Part shown: positions 1 to 11,100 of the stretch, one piece after another
Position numbering within the stretch: the first letter of the stretch is position 1
How the letters are laid out: the number at the start of each line of letters is the position of its first letter
Source of the DNA: Atherix ibis
Taxonomy: Eukaryota > Arthropoda > Insecta > Diptera > Athericidae
Direction: 5' to 3'
Length of the DNA: 64,000 bases
Assembly (NCBI GenBank): GCA_958298945.1
Contig: OY282610.1
Location: forward strand, 65,469,088 to 65,533,087
Program-made: the position numbers and the translations under genes
The notes under the pieces: generated by a model
Told to the model about the DNA's origin: nothing
Databases searched by the model: none
Seen by the model: only the letters and a program-made list of their open reading frames with translations

Positions 1-560
1 ATTCGTCATAGCCTACGTAGCAATAGGCTGGAGCCAACCAGTGATCACATTCATTCCTAATTTGCCTCGCCTACTAACGGAACGGCAACTAATACCATTT
101 TTGTCGACGCATTGTATAACTACTAATAAACCAGTGTATTCATACCGAAATTGTGGGCGCGGAAGCTCCTAAGAATCCGGATTGGACATATTGTCTTACT
201 CATAACATCCTTTTTGGCAACACCAATCGTCCCTTATGCCAATCCTGTGGCTCCCAATTTCACTATCATCTATATTCTATATGAATGCCGTATAAGCAAG
301 AATTACTTCTCAAGCAGGATTCCTCCCATTATGGAGCTCCTGGACCCAACAATTGCATTCTCTAGTCTCGTCTACAACATATTAATCTGCTCCACAAAAT
401 ATAACAAAATTCTTAATATTCTATACTACTAACCACAGACTAGTCTCTCTCAGATGGTTACCCACACGTACTAAGAATTCGCCAAATGGCCTAACGGTCA
501 TGGCGCTATGAAGTGGCCCTTGGTATATGTCAAAGGGACCTTACAAACAACAACAACAAA
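1..560 (+). mobile_element. I-type LINE, 3' end (degraded, cut by window start)
   Basis: This is the last part of an RNase H-bearing non-LTR retrotransposon. It begins in the region matching the RNase H domain of the better copy at 23875-25915: both share the start ATTCGTCATAGCCTAC. It continues through the conserved C-terminal text (WARKLLRIRI, then SRIPPIMELLDP) in a frame at 151-432. The 3' UTR ends GGGACCTTACAAAC followed by a short (AAC)n tail, the same ending as the 25.9-kb copy. Internal deletions remove part of the RNase H domain, so the copy is dead. Confidence 0.75.
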
Positions 561-562
561 TA

Positions 563-1480
563 CGGACGCTTCTTAGTAAAATCTCTGCATAAGAGCTATG
601 TGTAAATTGCAACGGACGAGAATGCTAAGTGACAAGCAAGAATTAAAACGACTTCAACGCGAACTGAAACAAGAATTAACTAACTATATTAGCAAACAAT
701 TTTTTCAATATACCCAGTCAATCACCATAAATGAAGCACTTTTAAGCGACTACTCAAATATAAAAAAGTAACACATCACCTACGTAGAACTGATGGAATA
801 TACGCAAATACAGACAAACAAAGAGCATATGTGCTTTTGCTGACTATTTAACTGAATCATCTAAGCCACACAATAACATAGAAGATATAGCTTACGAAAA
901 CAAAATACTCAAGGACTTAGAGTCTACCTCCTATACAACGGCTATCCAACAAAAAATCCCCGGGATATTTTCTTATAAATTCCGAAATATCAAAGCAATT
1001 ATCTGCAATAGGAATTGCTCTACTCACTTATATATATATAACATATATAACAACATTTTTTGTACATAATATTTTCTGATCCATAAACCCAAAAAGTCAA
1101 CTAACTCCATTTCTCTTGTAGACCCATAAGCTTTCTCCGGACTCTTGGTAAAATAGTGGAAAAATTACTTACAAAAATGTAATCCTTCATTATCAATTTG
1201 GTTTTCGAAGTGAACACTCTACTACCCAATAGTATGATCGTATGGTTGACTTCTTTGTATCTGCCCAGCCATATTTTTGCCATAGCTCATGCTTTCGATC
1301 GAGTATGGCATTCTAATCTCTTCTGGAACCTTAATAGGATTCTTCCTACCCCATAATTCCTAATAATCAAATCGTATCTCTCAGAGTAATATTATCAGGT
1401 ATCCTTCGTCCCTTAATATACAACATTAATATTTCTTAAATGCCAACCAACAATAAAAACCTAATAGCAACATATTGTTA
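563..1480 (+). mobile_element. Jockey-type LINE fragment, heavily degraded
   Basis: Broken frames match the middle of ORF2 of the Jockey-type element at 1622-6552: a segment reading close to KQELKRLQRELKQEL near 637-680 and a reverse transcriptase motif-A trace (AHAFDRVWHS) near 1288-1317. Many stops and frameshifts show an old copy. Both ends are vague; it abuts the 3' tail of the I-type fragment on the left. Confidence 0.6.
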
Positions 1481-2143
1481 TGATATTACGTAATAACGGT
1501 CAAATCCTTGTTAAATTTTTCTCGCTGTTTTTGCATTGTATTTTTAGTTTATAAATTGTTTTATGCTGTTTGTGCACTGTAAACGAGGACCGTTATTTGA
1601 GCGATCGGTGTATTAAGTTTTATTTTTTTTTATCTGCAACTACAATTTTATTGTAACAAGCAAATTTACATAACATTTTAATTAACAATCTTGTGCATCA
1701 TGAAGTGGGAGTAAACACCTATCGGCGTTTCTCCAACTAACGGAAGTTAGATTCCTCTAGAAAATCTCTAGGACATTGTCTCTTAAGTCTCCGATGAGTG
1801 TTTCAGGGGAGGGCTGTACAAGACAATTCTCTCACAAGTGTATTATGATGATAGCATAAACGGGAATGAAATTTTTGATAGCGGGAAATGCACAGGTTAT
1901 GAACAAATGGAACATTTAGGTCACGATGTATTACAGTGTTACGAACATAAAAGGGGCCATAAACAATTTTACGAAGGATCTTGGATTGTAAGGCTTGGAT
2001 GCGATAGGAATTGGAACGTTTCGTTGAACCCCAAAGTTCAATTCCATATGTCCAAATTGGTTTTATAATTGTATTGTATTGGGTTGGTGCAAAAGTTATG
2101 ATCGTTTTTTATGATCCCAGGTGAAAAAATTTTTTCTTCAGAA

Positions 2144-2264
2144 ATGATGAATAGTATCTTCTTTTGACACCAATCCACGTCTTACCACCAGGGAGATCGC
2201 GTCGATGATGAATAGTATAATTGACACCAATCCACGTCTTACCACCAGGGAGATCGCGTCGATG
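2144..2264 (+). repeat. 61/60-bp tandem duplication inside the mariner
   Basis: Two nearly identical units, 2144-2204 and 2205-2264, both starting ATGATGAATAGTAT and ending GATCGCGTCG. They sit where the transposase N-terminus should be. Confidence 0.9.
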
Positions 2265-3008
2265 ATGGGAGTCAACCATACAATCGTATTAAGGCATTTG
2301 AAGCGAATGGGGATGGTTTCGCGGTACGACGTTTGGATACCTCATCAATTGTCGGCTGCCAATTTATTGGATCGTGTTTCAACGTGCGTTGCTTTGAGTG
2401 CGAGAGAAGAACATGAACCTTTTTTGCATCGTTTGGTAACGGGACATGAGAAATGGGTTGCGTACAACAACGTGACAAGAAAAAGACATTGGGTTATACT
2501 TGGACAAGCCCCATTAAAAACTTCGAAAGCCGTAATCCATCAAAAAAAAGTTATGCTTTGTGTTTGGTGGGATTGCAAGGGTATTGTGTATTTTGAACTC
2601 TTGGAACGCAATCAGACAATTACAGCAGAACGATATTGTCAGCAATTATCTAAATTGAACATCGCCCTTCAAAAGGATAGACCAGAATTGGTATACAGAA
2701 AAGGGGTAGTGTTTCATCACGACAACGCGCGACCACATGTGGCTGTAATGACCCAATACAAGCTGAATTGGGACGTTATCAAGCATCCACCGTATTCTCC
2801 AGATCTTGCTCCTTCCGATTTCCATTTATTCTAATCACTACAAAATTTTTTAAATGATAAAAAATTTGATACAATAGAGCAGGTAAAAACATCCCTTTCT
2901 ACATATTTCGCATCAAAATCCAAGGAATTTTACACTAATGGTATTAATAAGTTGATAGAAAGATGGGAGGAGGTTATAAGAACGGATGGAAATTATATAA
3001 TTGATTAA
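2205..3008 (+). pseudogene. cecropia-type mariner transposase, N-truncated, one stop
   Basis: A DD34D transposase cuts and pastes mariner DNA at TA sites. The frame starts in the second helix-turn-helix (DTNPRLTTREIASMMGVNHT), then shows WVIL, VMLCVWWDCKGIVYFELL, the second catalytic Asp in HHDNARPHVA and the third in YSPDLAPSDFHLF. A stop follows HLF at 2833; the same frame then continues to a terminal NYIID near 3005. The first catalytic position reads TGHEKW instead of the usual TGDEKW, so this copy has lost one catalytic Asp as well as its N-terminus. Confidence 0.85.
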
Positions 3009-5368
3009 ATAAATAATACAAATCTAAAAAAAAATGTTTAATTGTATATGCAAAAAACGGTCATAACTTTTGCACCAACCCAATAGATTAGAAGTTTACT
3101 TTTAATTGTTAGTTTCGAGCGTTTGTCTAGTAGTCTAAGAAGTTGTAGGTAACGTCTGTTAGCTTCAGCTCTTTTTAATTTAGTATGTGGGTTCCATGTT
3201 AGTCTCTTGTCCAGGAAAAGTATCAAATAACGCACTTTATCATATTGCGGTATTATGTTGCTATTAAGGTATAAAGGAGTAGGTTTACCTTGACAAAGTG
3301 TGAAAGTAATGTGAGCACTCTTCTGTTCATTTACCTTCACTCTCCATCTCTTAAACCAAGATTGAAGGTTGTGGATATGGGATTGTAAATTGTTGGAAGC
3401 TATGTCAGGATTTTTATGGGTAGCAAGTATGGCCGTATCATCTGCATAAGTAGCAATGATAGTATTAGGATAAGCTGGGATGTCATGCGTATAAATATTA
3501 TATAAGATGGGACTAAGGATACTGCCTTGTGGTACTCCGGCGATAATAGGATATATTTCCGACGATTCTGAGTTGATTGCAACTTAGAAATGTCGTTGGG
3601 AGAGATATGAATTTATGATAAGGTAGTATGTTGAAGGAAGAAAGCTTTTGAGTATCCAAAGGAGTCCAGGATGCCACACACAATCAAAAGCTTGGGAGAT
3701 ATCTAGAAATACTCCTGGGCAATACTCTTTCCTCTCAAGAGAGGATGCAATATGGTCAACAATGCGATGGCATTGCTGGATAGTGTAGTGTTCAGATCGG
3801 AAGCCAAATTGGTGATCAGGAATAATTTTTTCGTTAACTAAGACAGGGTAGAGTCGTTTTAATAGCAGTTTTTCGAATATCTTACCAAGAATTGGTAAGA
3901 GGCTGATAGGTCTATAGGAGGAAGGAGAATTAATGGATTTATTTGGTTTAGGAATCATTTTAATGACAGAATATTTCCACAGTAAGGGAAAATAAGCTCC
4001 TATTAAAAATATATGTGATTAAAACAAAACCTTTTCGGGAAATTTGCTTCAGAATAGGAGCTGTTATTAGATCATAACCAGGAGCTTTTTTATTGGGAAG
4101 ACGCAGAATTGTAGATTTAATTTCCGAGGGCTTAAAATTTTTGGGAGGAAGACTCATAGGGAGTGGGAACATTAGTTCTTCGATGATTTTGTTAGTATGT
4201 GATTTGTCTTCTATATCATCATGTGGAGCAAAAGTATTTACCAAATGTTTAGCAAATACTTCGGCTTTTTCTTTGTCTGTTTTTGCCCAGTTACCGTCAT
4301 TTTGTTTCAGTGGGTGTGATATTTTTTTGTACGAGAGTATTCGTCTAGTGGCTTCGCATAAAGAAATATTGTCACTAAGCGATTTTGTATAAGTTTTATG
4401 TCGTTCATTATAGTGCTTACTAATTTCCATTTTTAGTTCACGTTGTAGTCGGTTAAGTTCCTGTTTGTAGCTAGGCATTCGTACGCGTTGCCACTTCATT
4501 CTCATTTTTCTTTTTTCGTTAATTAAAGTCCGTATTTTAGTTGTTGTTGTGGTTGTGTAGTATTGTTAGAGATATGAGCGGTTGTGACTGCATGTTCTGT
4601 TCCAATCTGTTGGTCTAATTTGTATCTAAATCTGTTCCAGTCAATTTTGCCATTTATCAGCCTAGGATGAAGAGTCTTTAAGATTGGGTTAAAAATAAGG
4701 GTAAGGAGAATAGGACTATGATCAGAGTTTAAATCGGAAAGAGTTTCAATACTAGAATTCATGGTAATTGAAGGAGTGCTAATGAAGTAATCGAGGATAT
4801 CAGGTCGTTTTGAAACAGATGTTGGCCAGTATGTTGGATTTGGAGGGGAGGTTATTTGATATGATGTATGGGATAGAGCTTCTTGAAGAATCTTTCCTCG
4901 AGGGTTAGCAACGCGGCAACCCCATTGAGGGTGTTTAGCATTGTAATCACCACCCGCCAGGAACGAGGCTCCAAGTGCGTGTAGGAAGGATAAAAATTCG
5001 GAACCAGTTATTGATTTATTGGGAGGACAATATACAGATGCTACATTAAGATTAAATAGGGAGGTATCAATTGTAACAACTGTGGATTGCAGGGATTCAG
5101 AGGAGAAATTGGAGTGAATGTTATGTTGAATGGATTTTCTTATAAGGATAGCTGTTCCACCATGCGCCGTACTGTCAGGATGATCAGTTCTGTATGTATC
5201 GTAGTCTCGTATCGTGAAGTATGACCTGGATGTAAAGTGCGTTTCAGTTAATAGAGCAATGTCAATACGTCTGTCATGTAGGAGAATGTCCAGTTGTTGT
5301 CGATGGAGGTTCAATCCATTTGCGTTCCATAAAAGGAGGGAGAGGGAATTTTCGGTAGACGACGACAT

Positions 5369-6552
5369 TTATTTTTGAACAGTGGACGATAAAGCTGACA
5401 CAATGGACATCAAGGCATTTACAAGTGGTGTTAGTATTTTATTAAGTTGGTCTATGAGTGTGTTGGTTAATTGGGAGAACATTGAGGATATATCTTGCGA
5501 TAACAATGACGGAGGGGGAATATAGTTCTTACTGCTAGATTGTTGCTGTTGCGGTTGTTGTAGTTGTGGCTGCTGTTGTTGAGGTTTTCGTTGTTTTGGT
5601 TGTTGCTGTTCCGTGTTTGAAATGCTTGCCGCGACCGCAGCAAACGACAAACCTTGCTGCACTGGTTGGCTATTTATAGTGGTCGTTTGGATGTTCTTTT
5701 TGGTGTGTGGATTTATTTTCTCCTGAAGCTTCTTGTACGTGGAGCAACCCTTATAATTTGCGGGATGGCTACCGTCGCAGAGAACGTATTTGGCTGGGAT
5801 TGCCTTACCTTTTCTGCTCTCCCTGGTGAGGTGTGCACCTGCACATTTCACGCATTTTGGCCTATGTCGACAATACGACTTGGTGTGTCCGTACTCTTGG
5901 CATCTGTAGCATTGTACTATTTCTTTACTGATGTACGGTTCTTCAACCTTTATCCTTGTATACATCAGCGTTTCAATTTTGAATATGTCCTTGTTGTTGG
6001 GTGCCGGTTTCAAGGACACGAAAAAAGTGGCAATGGAGAATCTTTTCTCACACTGGAAATACTAGTGACGTTATGTCCTAGTATTTCTAGCTCACTTTTT
6101 ATATCGTCAACGCATGTGGTGTGATGCAGATTACGAATTACAACTTTATAGGCCTTTTCTGCCTTTGATTGAAAGGTGTGAAACGTTTGCTTTGTTTCCT
6201 CTAGAAGTTGAACAATGCTTCTATAAGCACCACCAGACTTGGCTTGTATTGCAAGTCGTTTCGCATTAGACTTGCACACGAATTGGTCAGTACCGATGCG
6301 TTTGGCAATGGTACGACCTAAGTTATCAAAATTCGGGACATTTGTGACGAAGATGGGTGGTGGCTTATAAGCATTGTCGGTATTCGCTTGTGTATACGAG
6401 TTTGGAATTCCCGCACTTGTTGAAGTTTCGGACAACAGAGCAAATCTATTGCCGGAACCATTTTCTGTTGGCGCCGATGCTGGCACGTACGTTCCCTTCT
6501 TTTGGTTTTTGGCCTTCGGCGATGAGCCAGGCGAGCTGATAGTGGTTATATT
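5369..6552 (-). pseudogene. Jockey-type ORF1 (gag-like nucleic-acid-binding protein), frameshifted
   Basis: ORF1 proteins of Jockey-type LINEs coat the element RNA. The N-terminal half (6552 down to about 6030) has the NRFALLSE segment common near the start of such proteins. The C-terminal half has a clear CX2CX4HX4C knuckle (CYRCQEYGHTKSYC), then further Cys/His pairs (CVKCAGAH, CDGSHPANYKGC) and a Gln-rich stretch. The two halves lie in different frames; the shift maps to the A-run at 6021-6026, which has six bases where seven would keep the frame. The native start is missing: upstream of 6552 the open frame continues only into antisense of another fragment. Decay by a single base is possible, as is a homopolymer sequencing error. 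Confidence 0.8.
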
Positions 6553-6860
6553 ATGCCCCCTTTTATGTTCGTAACACTGTAATACATCGTGACCTAAATG
6601 TTCCATTTGTTCATAACCTGTGCATTTCCCGCTATCGAAAATTTCATTCCCGTTTATCCTATCATCATAATACACTTGTGAGAGAATTGTCTTGTACAGC
6701 CCTCATCGGAGACTTAAGAGACAATGGCCTAGAGATTTTCTAGAGGAATCTAACTTCCGTTAGTTGGAGAAACGCCGATAGGTGTTTACTCCCACTTCAT
6801 GATGCACAAGATTGTTTACAATAAAATTGTAGTTGCAGATAAAAAAAAAATAAAACTTAA
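6553..6860 (+). mobile_element. Jockey-type LINE 3' end, 5'-truncated, head-to-head with the minus-strand copy
   Basis: The plus strand reads the C-terminus of ORF2 (DLNVPFVHNLCISRYRKFHS, 6590-6650), then 3' UTR and an A-tract at 6841-6850. The sequence is an inverted near-copy of the 3' end of the minus-strand element at 1622-1965. Its truncated 5' end directly abuts the truncated 5' end of that element near 6552. Confidence 0.8.
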
Positions 6861-7026
6861 TACGCCGATCACTCAAATAACGGTCCTCGTTTACACTTTT
6901 CGACTTTATTCGTTGATCGCTCGAATATTTCCCGGTCGTTCCTCAATCACCGTTCAGATTAAAGTTACTCACTGGCAAACAAGGCTCGTATTTTTACTGC
7001 TCTGTTGTGCTTCTGAAACATTCCAG

Positions 7027-7104
7027 AAAAATCCTATTATAAGATACATTATCCTTCAAATTTTACCACCAAAATCCTATTATAGGATACATTATCCTTC
7101 AAAT
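7027..7104 (+). repeat. Two copies of a ~35-bp repeat, 44-bp spacing
   Basis: Units at 7027-7061 and 7071-7104 both read AAAATCCTATTATA then GATACATTATCCTTCAAAT, with one base difference. They lie just before the start of a LINE fragment. Confidence 0.85.
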
Positions 7105-7109
7105 CTATA

Positions 7110-7705
7110 TAACTCCCTTCAAAACTGCTATAAAAAGTGGAAAGTGAAAGTGAGCGAACAAAAATGCGTTCATCTTACTTTCGCTGTTTGCCAAGAAATA
7201 TGAACGGCGGCAAAAGATGAAGTATGTGTACATTATCTAGGACTCAAGTTTGCAAACGATTAACATGTAATGCACATATAAAATTTAAAATACAAGAATT
7301 GAACGGACGATACAAGCGCAGCTGCTGCGATTTTTAAACGCAAGATCAGTGCTACAATCGAAAGGACATTGCTACTGAAACCAATCTGGACGTACGAACT
7401 TAAACAATCACTACAATCTAGAATCCTACGTAATATCGTCAATATCCCATATTATGTGCGTAATATTGTTATCCAGCGTGACCTAAATGTTCCTTTTGTA
7501 CGTGAATTGTGCATAACCCGTTATAAAACATTTCATTTCCATCTAAGTAAACATCATACCATAATCCCCTTCTTAAAGAGCTATCCTCAACTACCCTCCC
7601 AACAGATATCCAACGACATTGGGTGTTTACTCCTTTATGAAACTTTCTCGTCAATATGTTACTAGTAAAACGTCTTCTTGTTACAACATACGTAGTTGTA
7701 GATAA
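7110..7705 (+). mobile_element. Jockey-type LINE 3' fragment, degraded
   Basis: The plus strand carries remnants of the RT C-terminal region (WKVKVSEQKCVHLTFAVCQE near 7138-7197; a LKPIWTYEL trace near 7370) and the same ORF2 end (RDLNVPFVRELCITRYKTFH, 7480-7540). The 3' UTR ends GTAGTTGTAGATAAATAAAA, like other copies in the window. Several frameshifts. Confidence 0.75.
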
Positions 7706-7974
7706 ATAAAAAAAAAGAAGATATGAAAATATGTTTCTTAAATATACTCATTATACACGTAGTTAGTAGGTTTTAATAACATTATAACTTAAAAATTATA
7801 ATTGTTTTAAAAGAACTCAGATACAATATTAGATATGGTTAAGAAAATAAAAAAAAAATTTAGAATAAACATATAAGTTTAATTTTTTATTTTAAAAAAT
7901 TTATTATGTTTTTAAATTGATTTGAATTTTAAATTATACAATAAAATTTTAATTGTCCATATTTTTATATTTAG
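7706..7974. other. AT-rich spacer before the first recognised BTB exon
   Basis: No gene or element recognised. The right end is a pyrimidine-poor but usable acceptor (ATATTTAG) for the exon at 7975. Confidence 0.5.
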
Positions 7975-8156
7975 AGAATGGCTTCTAACGAAAATTGTTA
8001 ATGGAGAGCGTGCCTCATATTCAGCACCAAAATTTGCTCGTATGCAAGAAAGGACACGATCCCAAATGCTTGAAGATTTGGTTATGAATTTATCAAATCA
8101 TGCTGAGACTGGACAAATTCCAAAACCATACCGACGGGGCTCTTGGCGACCCATCG
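7975..8156 (+). CDS. BTB-BACK gene, first recognised exon
   Basis: Acceptor TTTAG before 7975 and donor GTAAGT at 8157. The frame reads GERASYSAPKFARMQERTRS and ends GSWRPI plus one base (phase 1). It is upstream of the BTB fold. Confidence 0.75.
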
Positions 8157-11100
8157 GTAAGTATTTGAACAGAGACGTTTACAAGTTTTTTAATAAATAT
8201 TATGAGTTTTATTTCCCAATTAAAGCACGTATTCATCTAGTCTTTAGTAGTCTTAAGTTTAAATCCAGCTAGTTAGATAATTAAAGTCTCAATTTTAGTA
8301 GAACGAAGAAATTTAGTTTCAATTTAAAAATTTATCACAAATAATTATTCCATACGTATTCCGAGCAATATCAATTTCTTAAAAATAAATAGTTATACAA
8401 AATCCAAACATATCTCATGAGTAGTAAAAACTTTCAATCAGTACCCAACGTTTGCTTATAATGAAATTTCCACTACCAGATAATTAGACAAAGATATTCA
8501 ACATATTTTATTTTCGGTTTCGGAGAGTAAAGAGAATACTTAAGCAACTAAATATTAACAATGTACTGGTTTTCGCTGAGTGGATATAAAATATCACTTG
8601 CACAACGTATAAAGAAGGTGAGAAGGTTTCTTCATTTTCCATCACCGACCCATTGCAATAATATTCCGTCCTTTTAAGGTCACGGAAACACTATGAAACC
8701 GTCAACTTATGTACAATGCGAATGTAGAAAACTCTACCACACAATATTTTTCCAAGTCATTACAATCAGCGATTATTTCTCAAAGGTGAGTCGATCGTCT
8801 CTTCTAATGACTTCCACACTCGCTCTATATGCAAGAATATTATAAGGATACCTTAAGCGCGGTTGTATTTTCGAAAAGAAGAACCATAAAACACACTATT
8901 GCCGTTTACAATAATTTTTTAGAAGTGTTCATGGTGCATCAAATATTGTTGTTGATACGAGTAATATGTTCTTAAGTGCTTTTATTCTATCCACCTGTCC
9001 TTTCAAACGCTGTAGATATACTATAATCACCAATATTTTTTTCAAAATAAATGTACTTTCCGAAAAAAGACCAATTTCGATCTTATTACGCTATTTTAAA
9101 TATTTTCTCTTAAACCAATTATATGAAAAGAAATACTACTCATTTAATTCTATTAATTTTTGATAAATCCAATTAATGATTTAAATTTTAATTTTTTTTA
9201 AATTTTATATAAATAATAGTTTTGATTGTATGTTGCAGAAAAACATTAAGACCTATTTAGAAAACTAATACGAGGGTCGTTCAATAAGTCCTTAGAAAAT
9301 CCTAAAAATTGCGCTCGTAGTGTCGGTAAAGATTTTTTTTTGTAAGTAACATTATCGACAGGAAAGCTGTCAAAATTTCAGCTCGATCCATAGCGTAGGT
9401 CAGTTTCTATCGTCGATTAAAGTTAACGGCATTTATTTGTGCATAACAATGGAAGAAAGCGAGTTTAGGACTGTCATCAAACATCTCCATTTGAAAGGCT
9501 TAAGCCCGAAATAAATCAAAGCCGAGTTGGATGCAGTTCATGGCACATCTGCACCTGCGTTTGCGACGGTTTACAATTGGGTGAATGAATTTAAACGTGG
9601 CCGTTCATCCACAAAAGATGAACATCGTTCAGGACGTCCAGTTGAGGTGTCTACTCCTGAAATCATCGACAAAATCCACGATCTGATTTTGAACGATCAG
9701 CGAATTAAAGTGCGCGAATTAGTTGAGGCCACGGGCATATCACAAGGTACAGTCGCTTCAATTTTGCATAAAAAATTGTCTGTGCAAAAAAATTTCGGCA
9801 AGATGGGTGCCACGTTTGCTCTCAGAGGAGAATAAGCGCAATCGTGTAGTGGACTCTGAGGCTATTTTGGCACTCTTTCATCGCAATCCTGCCGAATTCC
9901 TTCGGCGATATGTCACTGTGGACGAAACCTGGATACACGACTACACTCCAGAAACGAAGAGACAATAATCACAGTGGATTTTCAAGGGTAAACGGGCTCC
10001 GGCAAAAACTGTGCCATCGGCCGGCAAGGTGAAGAAGGCAAAAAACTGTGCCATCGGCCGGCAAGGTGATGGCCACGGTCTTTTGGGATTCGCAGGGCAT
10101 CATTTTTATCGACTACTTGGAAATAGGAAAAACAATAACAGGAGCGTATTACGCGTCGTTATTGCAACGGATGAGCGAGGAAATCGAAGAGAAACGACCC
10201 CATCTGAAGAAGAAAAAATCCTCTTGCATCAGGACAATGCGCGTGTGCACACCTGCTCTGTTTCCATGGCCAAAATTGTGGAATTGAGAATGGAATTGTT
10301 GCAGCATCCCGCTTATTCACCAGATTTGGCCCCGAGTGACTATTTTCTTTTCCCCAATCTGAAGAAATGGCTTGGCGGACGACGGTTCGCTTCCAACGAG
10401 GACGTCATTGCTCAAACGGATGAGTATTTTGCAGAACTTCCGAAATCCTATTTTTTGGACGGGATAAAAATTTTGGAAAAACGGTTGGGAAAGTGTATAG
10501 AGCTAAAAGGAGATTATGTTGAAAAATAAAATTTTTTTTTTTTAAAAACAGTTTTTTTCTATCTTTTTCTAAGGACTTATTGAACGACCCTCGTAGTTTC
10601 AGATAAAATTTTTATAAATTGCATTTGAATTAATTAGTCTTTAGGCTAAAGGACGAATCGATTAAAACTGTTTAAATAAAGTCTAGAATTTTATTTTTTC
10701 GATTTATAAAAGTGGCTATTAGGATTCAAGCAAAAATATTTCGACTGGAACGCATTTTAAAGCTAGACTTTTGGTACTATTCCTATCAATAAAATTAGAT
10801 TTTTTTTTGTGACTGCAAACCTAAGTTTACTAAAACCTGTTACCAATAGTTGTGCGCAAATAGTTTTATCGGCAATAACTCTAACGTTAAAATTTTCTAT
10901 TTTTATTAATTTTATTTTTAGCTACAACAAACTTCGCGTTACAATCGTTTAGATACAATTCAATTTTTTTTTACTATTTTTAATATAAATTCTGTTCAAA
11001 CGAATAATTATATTAATAATTTATTAAATTTTTCAGGGCACATGCGGCCTTCATCACCACTTTTAGATTCGGTGCGTGATCAATTCGAAGACTATGATCA

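Larger units (their letters stand above)
2079..3083 (+). mobile_element. mariner, cecropia-type, internally rearranged
   Basis: The element has 26-bp inverted ends beginning TTGGGTTGGTGCAAAAGTTA with one mismatch, and TA on each side (2077-2078, 3084-3085). The ends resemble the Hsmar1/cecropia subfamily. It lies inside the RT ORF of the surrounding LINE and in opposite orientation. At 1,005 bp it is shorter than the usual ~1.3 kb, because the first helix-turn-helix of the transposase is lost and replaced by a short tandem duplication. Confidence 0.9.
1803..5368 (-). pseudogene. Jockey-type ORF2 (endonuclease-reverse transcriptase), disrupted
   Basis: ORF2 begins with MSSSTENSLSLLLWNANGL at 5368, an apurinic-type endonuclease start, with downstream TETH, GGDYNAKHPQWG and LNSDHSP motifs in order. 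A frameshift near 4530-4560 leads into the linker (4505-3960), a second one near 4000 into the RT fingers (SYRPISLLPILGKIFEKL, QFGFR, FLDISQAFD), and a third near 3580 into AGVPQGSILSPILYN and TYADDTAIL. The frame continues to the mariner at 3084, resumes at 2076 and ends at a stop at 1803-1805. Motif order and spacing fit the Jockey clade; at least three frameshifts plus the mariner inactivate it. Confidence 0.85.
1622..6552 (-). mobile_element. Jockey-type LINE with ORF1 and ORF2, split by a mariner
   Basis: On the minus strand the element runs from a 5'-truncated ORF1 (6552) through ORF2 to an A-tract seen as T-run 1622-1633. ORF1 carries CCHC knuckles; ORF2 carries an endonuclease, a reverse transcriptase with YADD, and a C-terminal tail. 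The mariner at 2079-3083 sits inside ORF2. Removing it and one TA copy restores the reading KLLIYNTIIKPIWTYGIELW, which matches a related copy near 61.2 kb (KLLIYNTILEPISAYGIELW). The element is full of small frameshifts and should be inactive. Confidence 0.85.
9271..10593 (+). mobile_element. mariner copy 1 (CGAGGGTCG ends), in a BTB-gene intron
   Basis: Inverted ends CGAGGGTCGTTCAATAAGTC match the reverse complement at 10570-10593, and TA flanks both sides (9269-9270, 10594-10595). It is 1,323 bp, normal mariner length, in the same orientation as the host gene. The second copy at 14735-15949 is over 90% alike by eye. Confidence 0.92.

Noticed and set aside
1838..2068. Plus-strand open frame of 76 codons starting MYYDDSINGN
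   Set aside because: It is the antisense of the LINE ORF2 end (minus strand DLNVPFVHNLCISRYQKFHS). The sense reading matches other copies; the plus reading matches nothing.
4093..4392. Plus-strand open frame over the Jockey-type ORF2 linker
   Set aside because: Shadow of the minus-strand ORF2; codons follow the sense frame, not this one.
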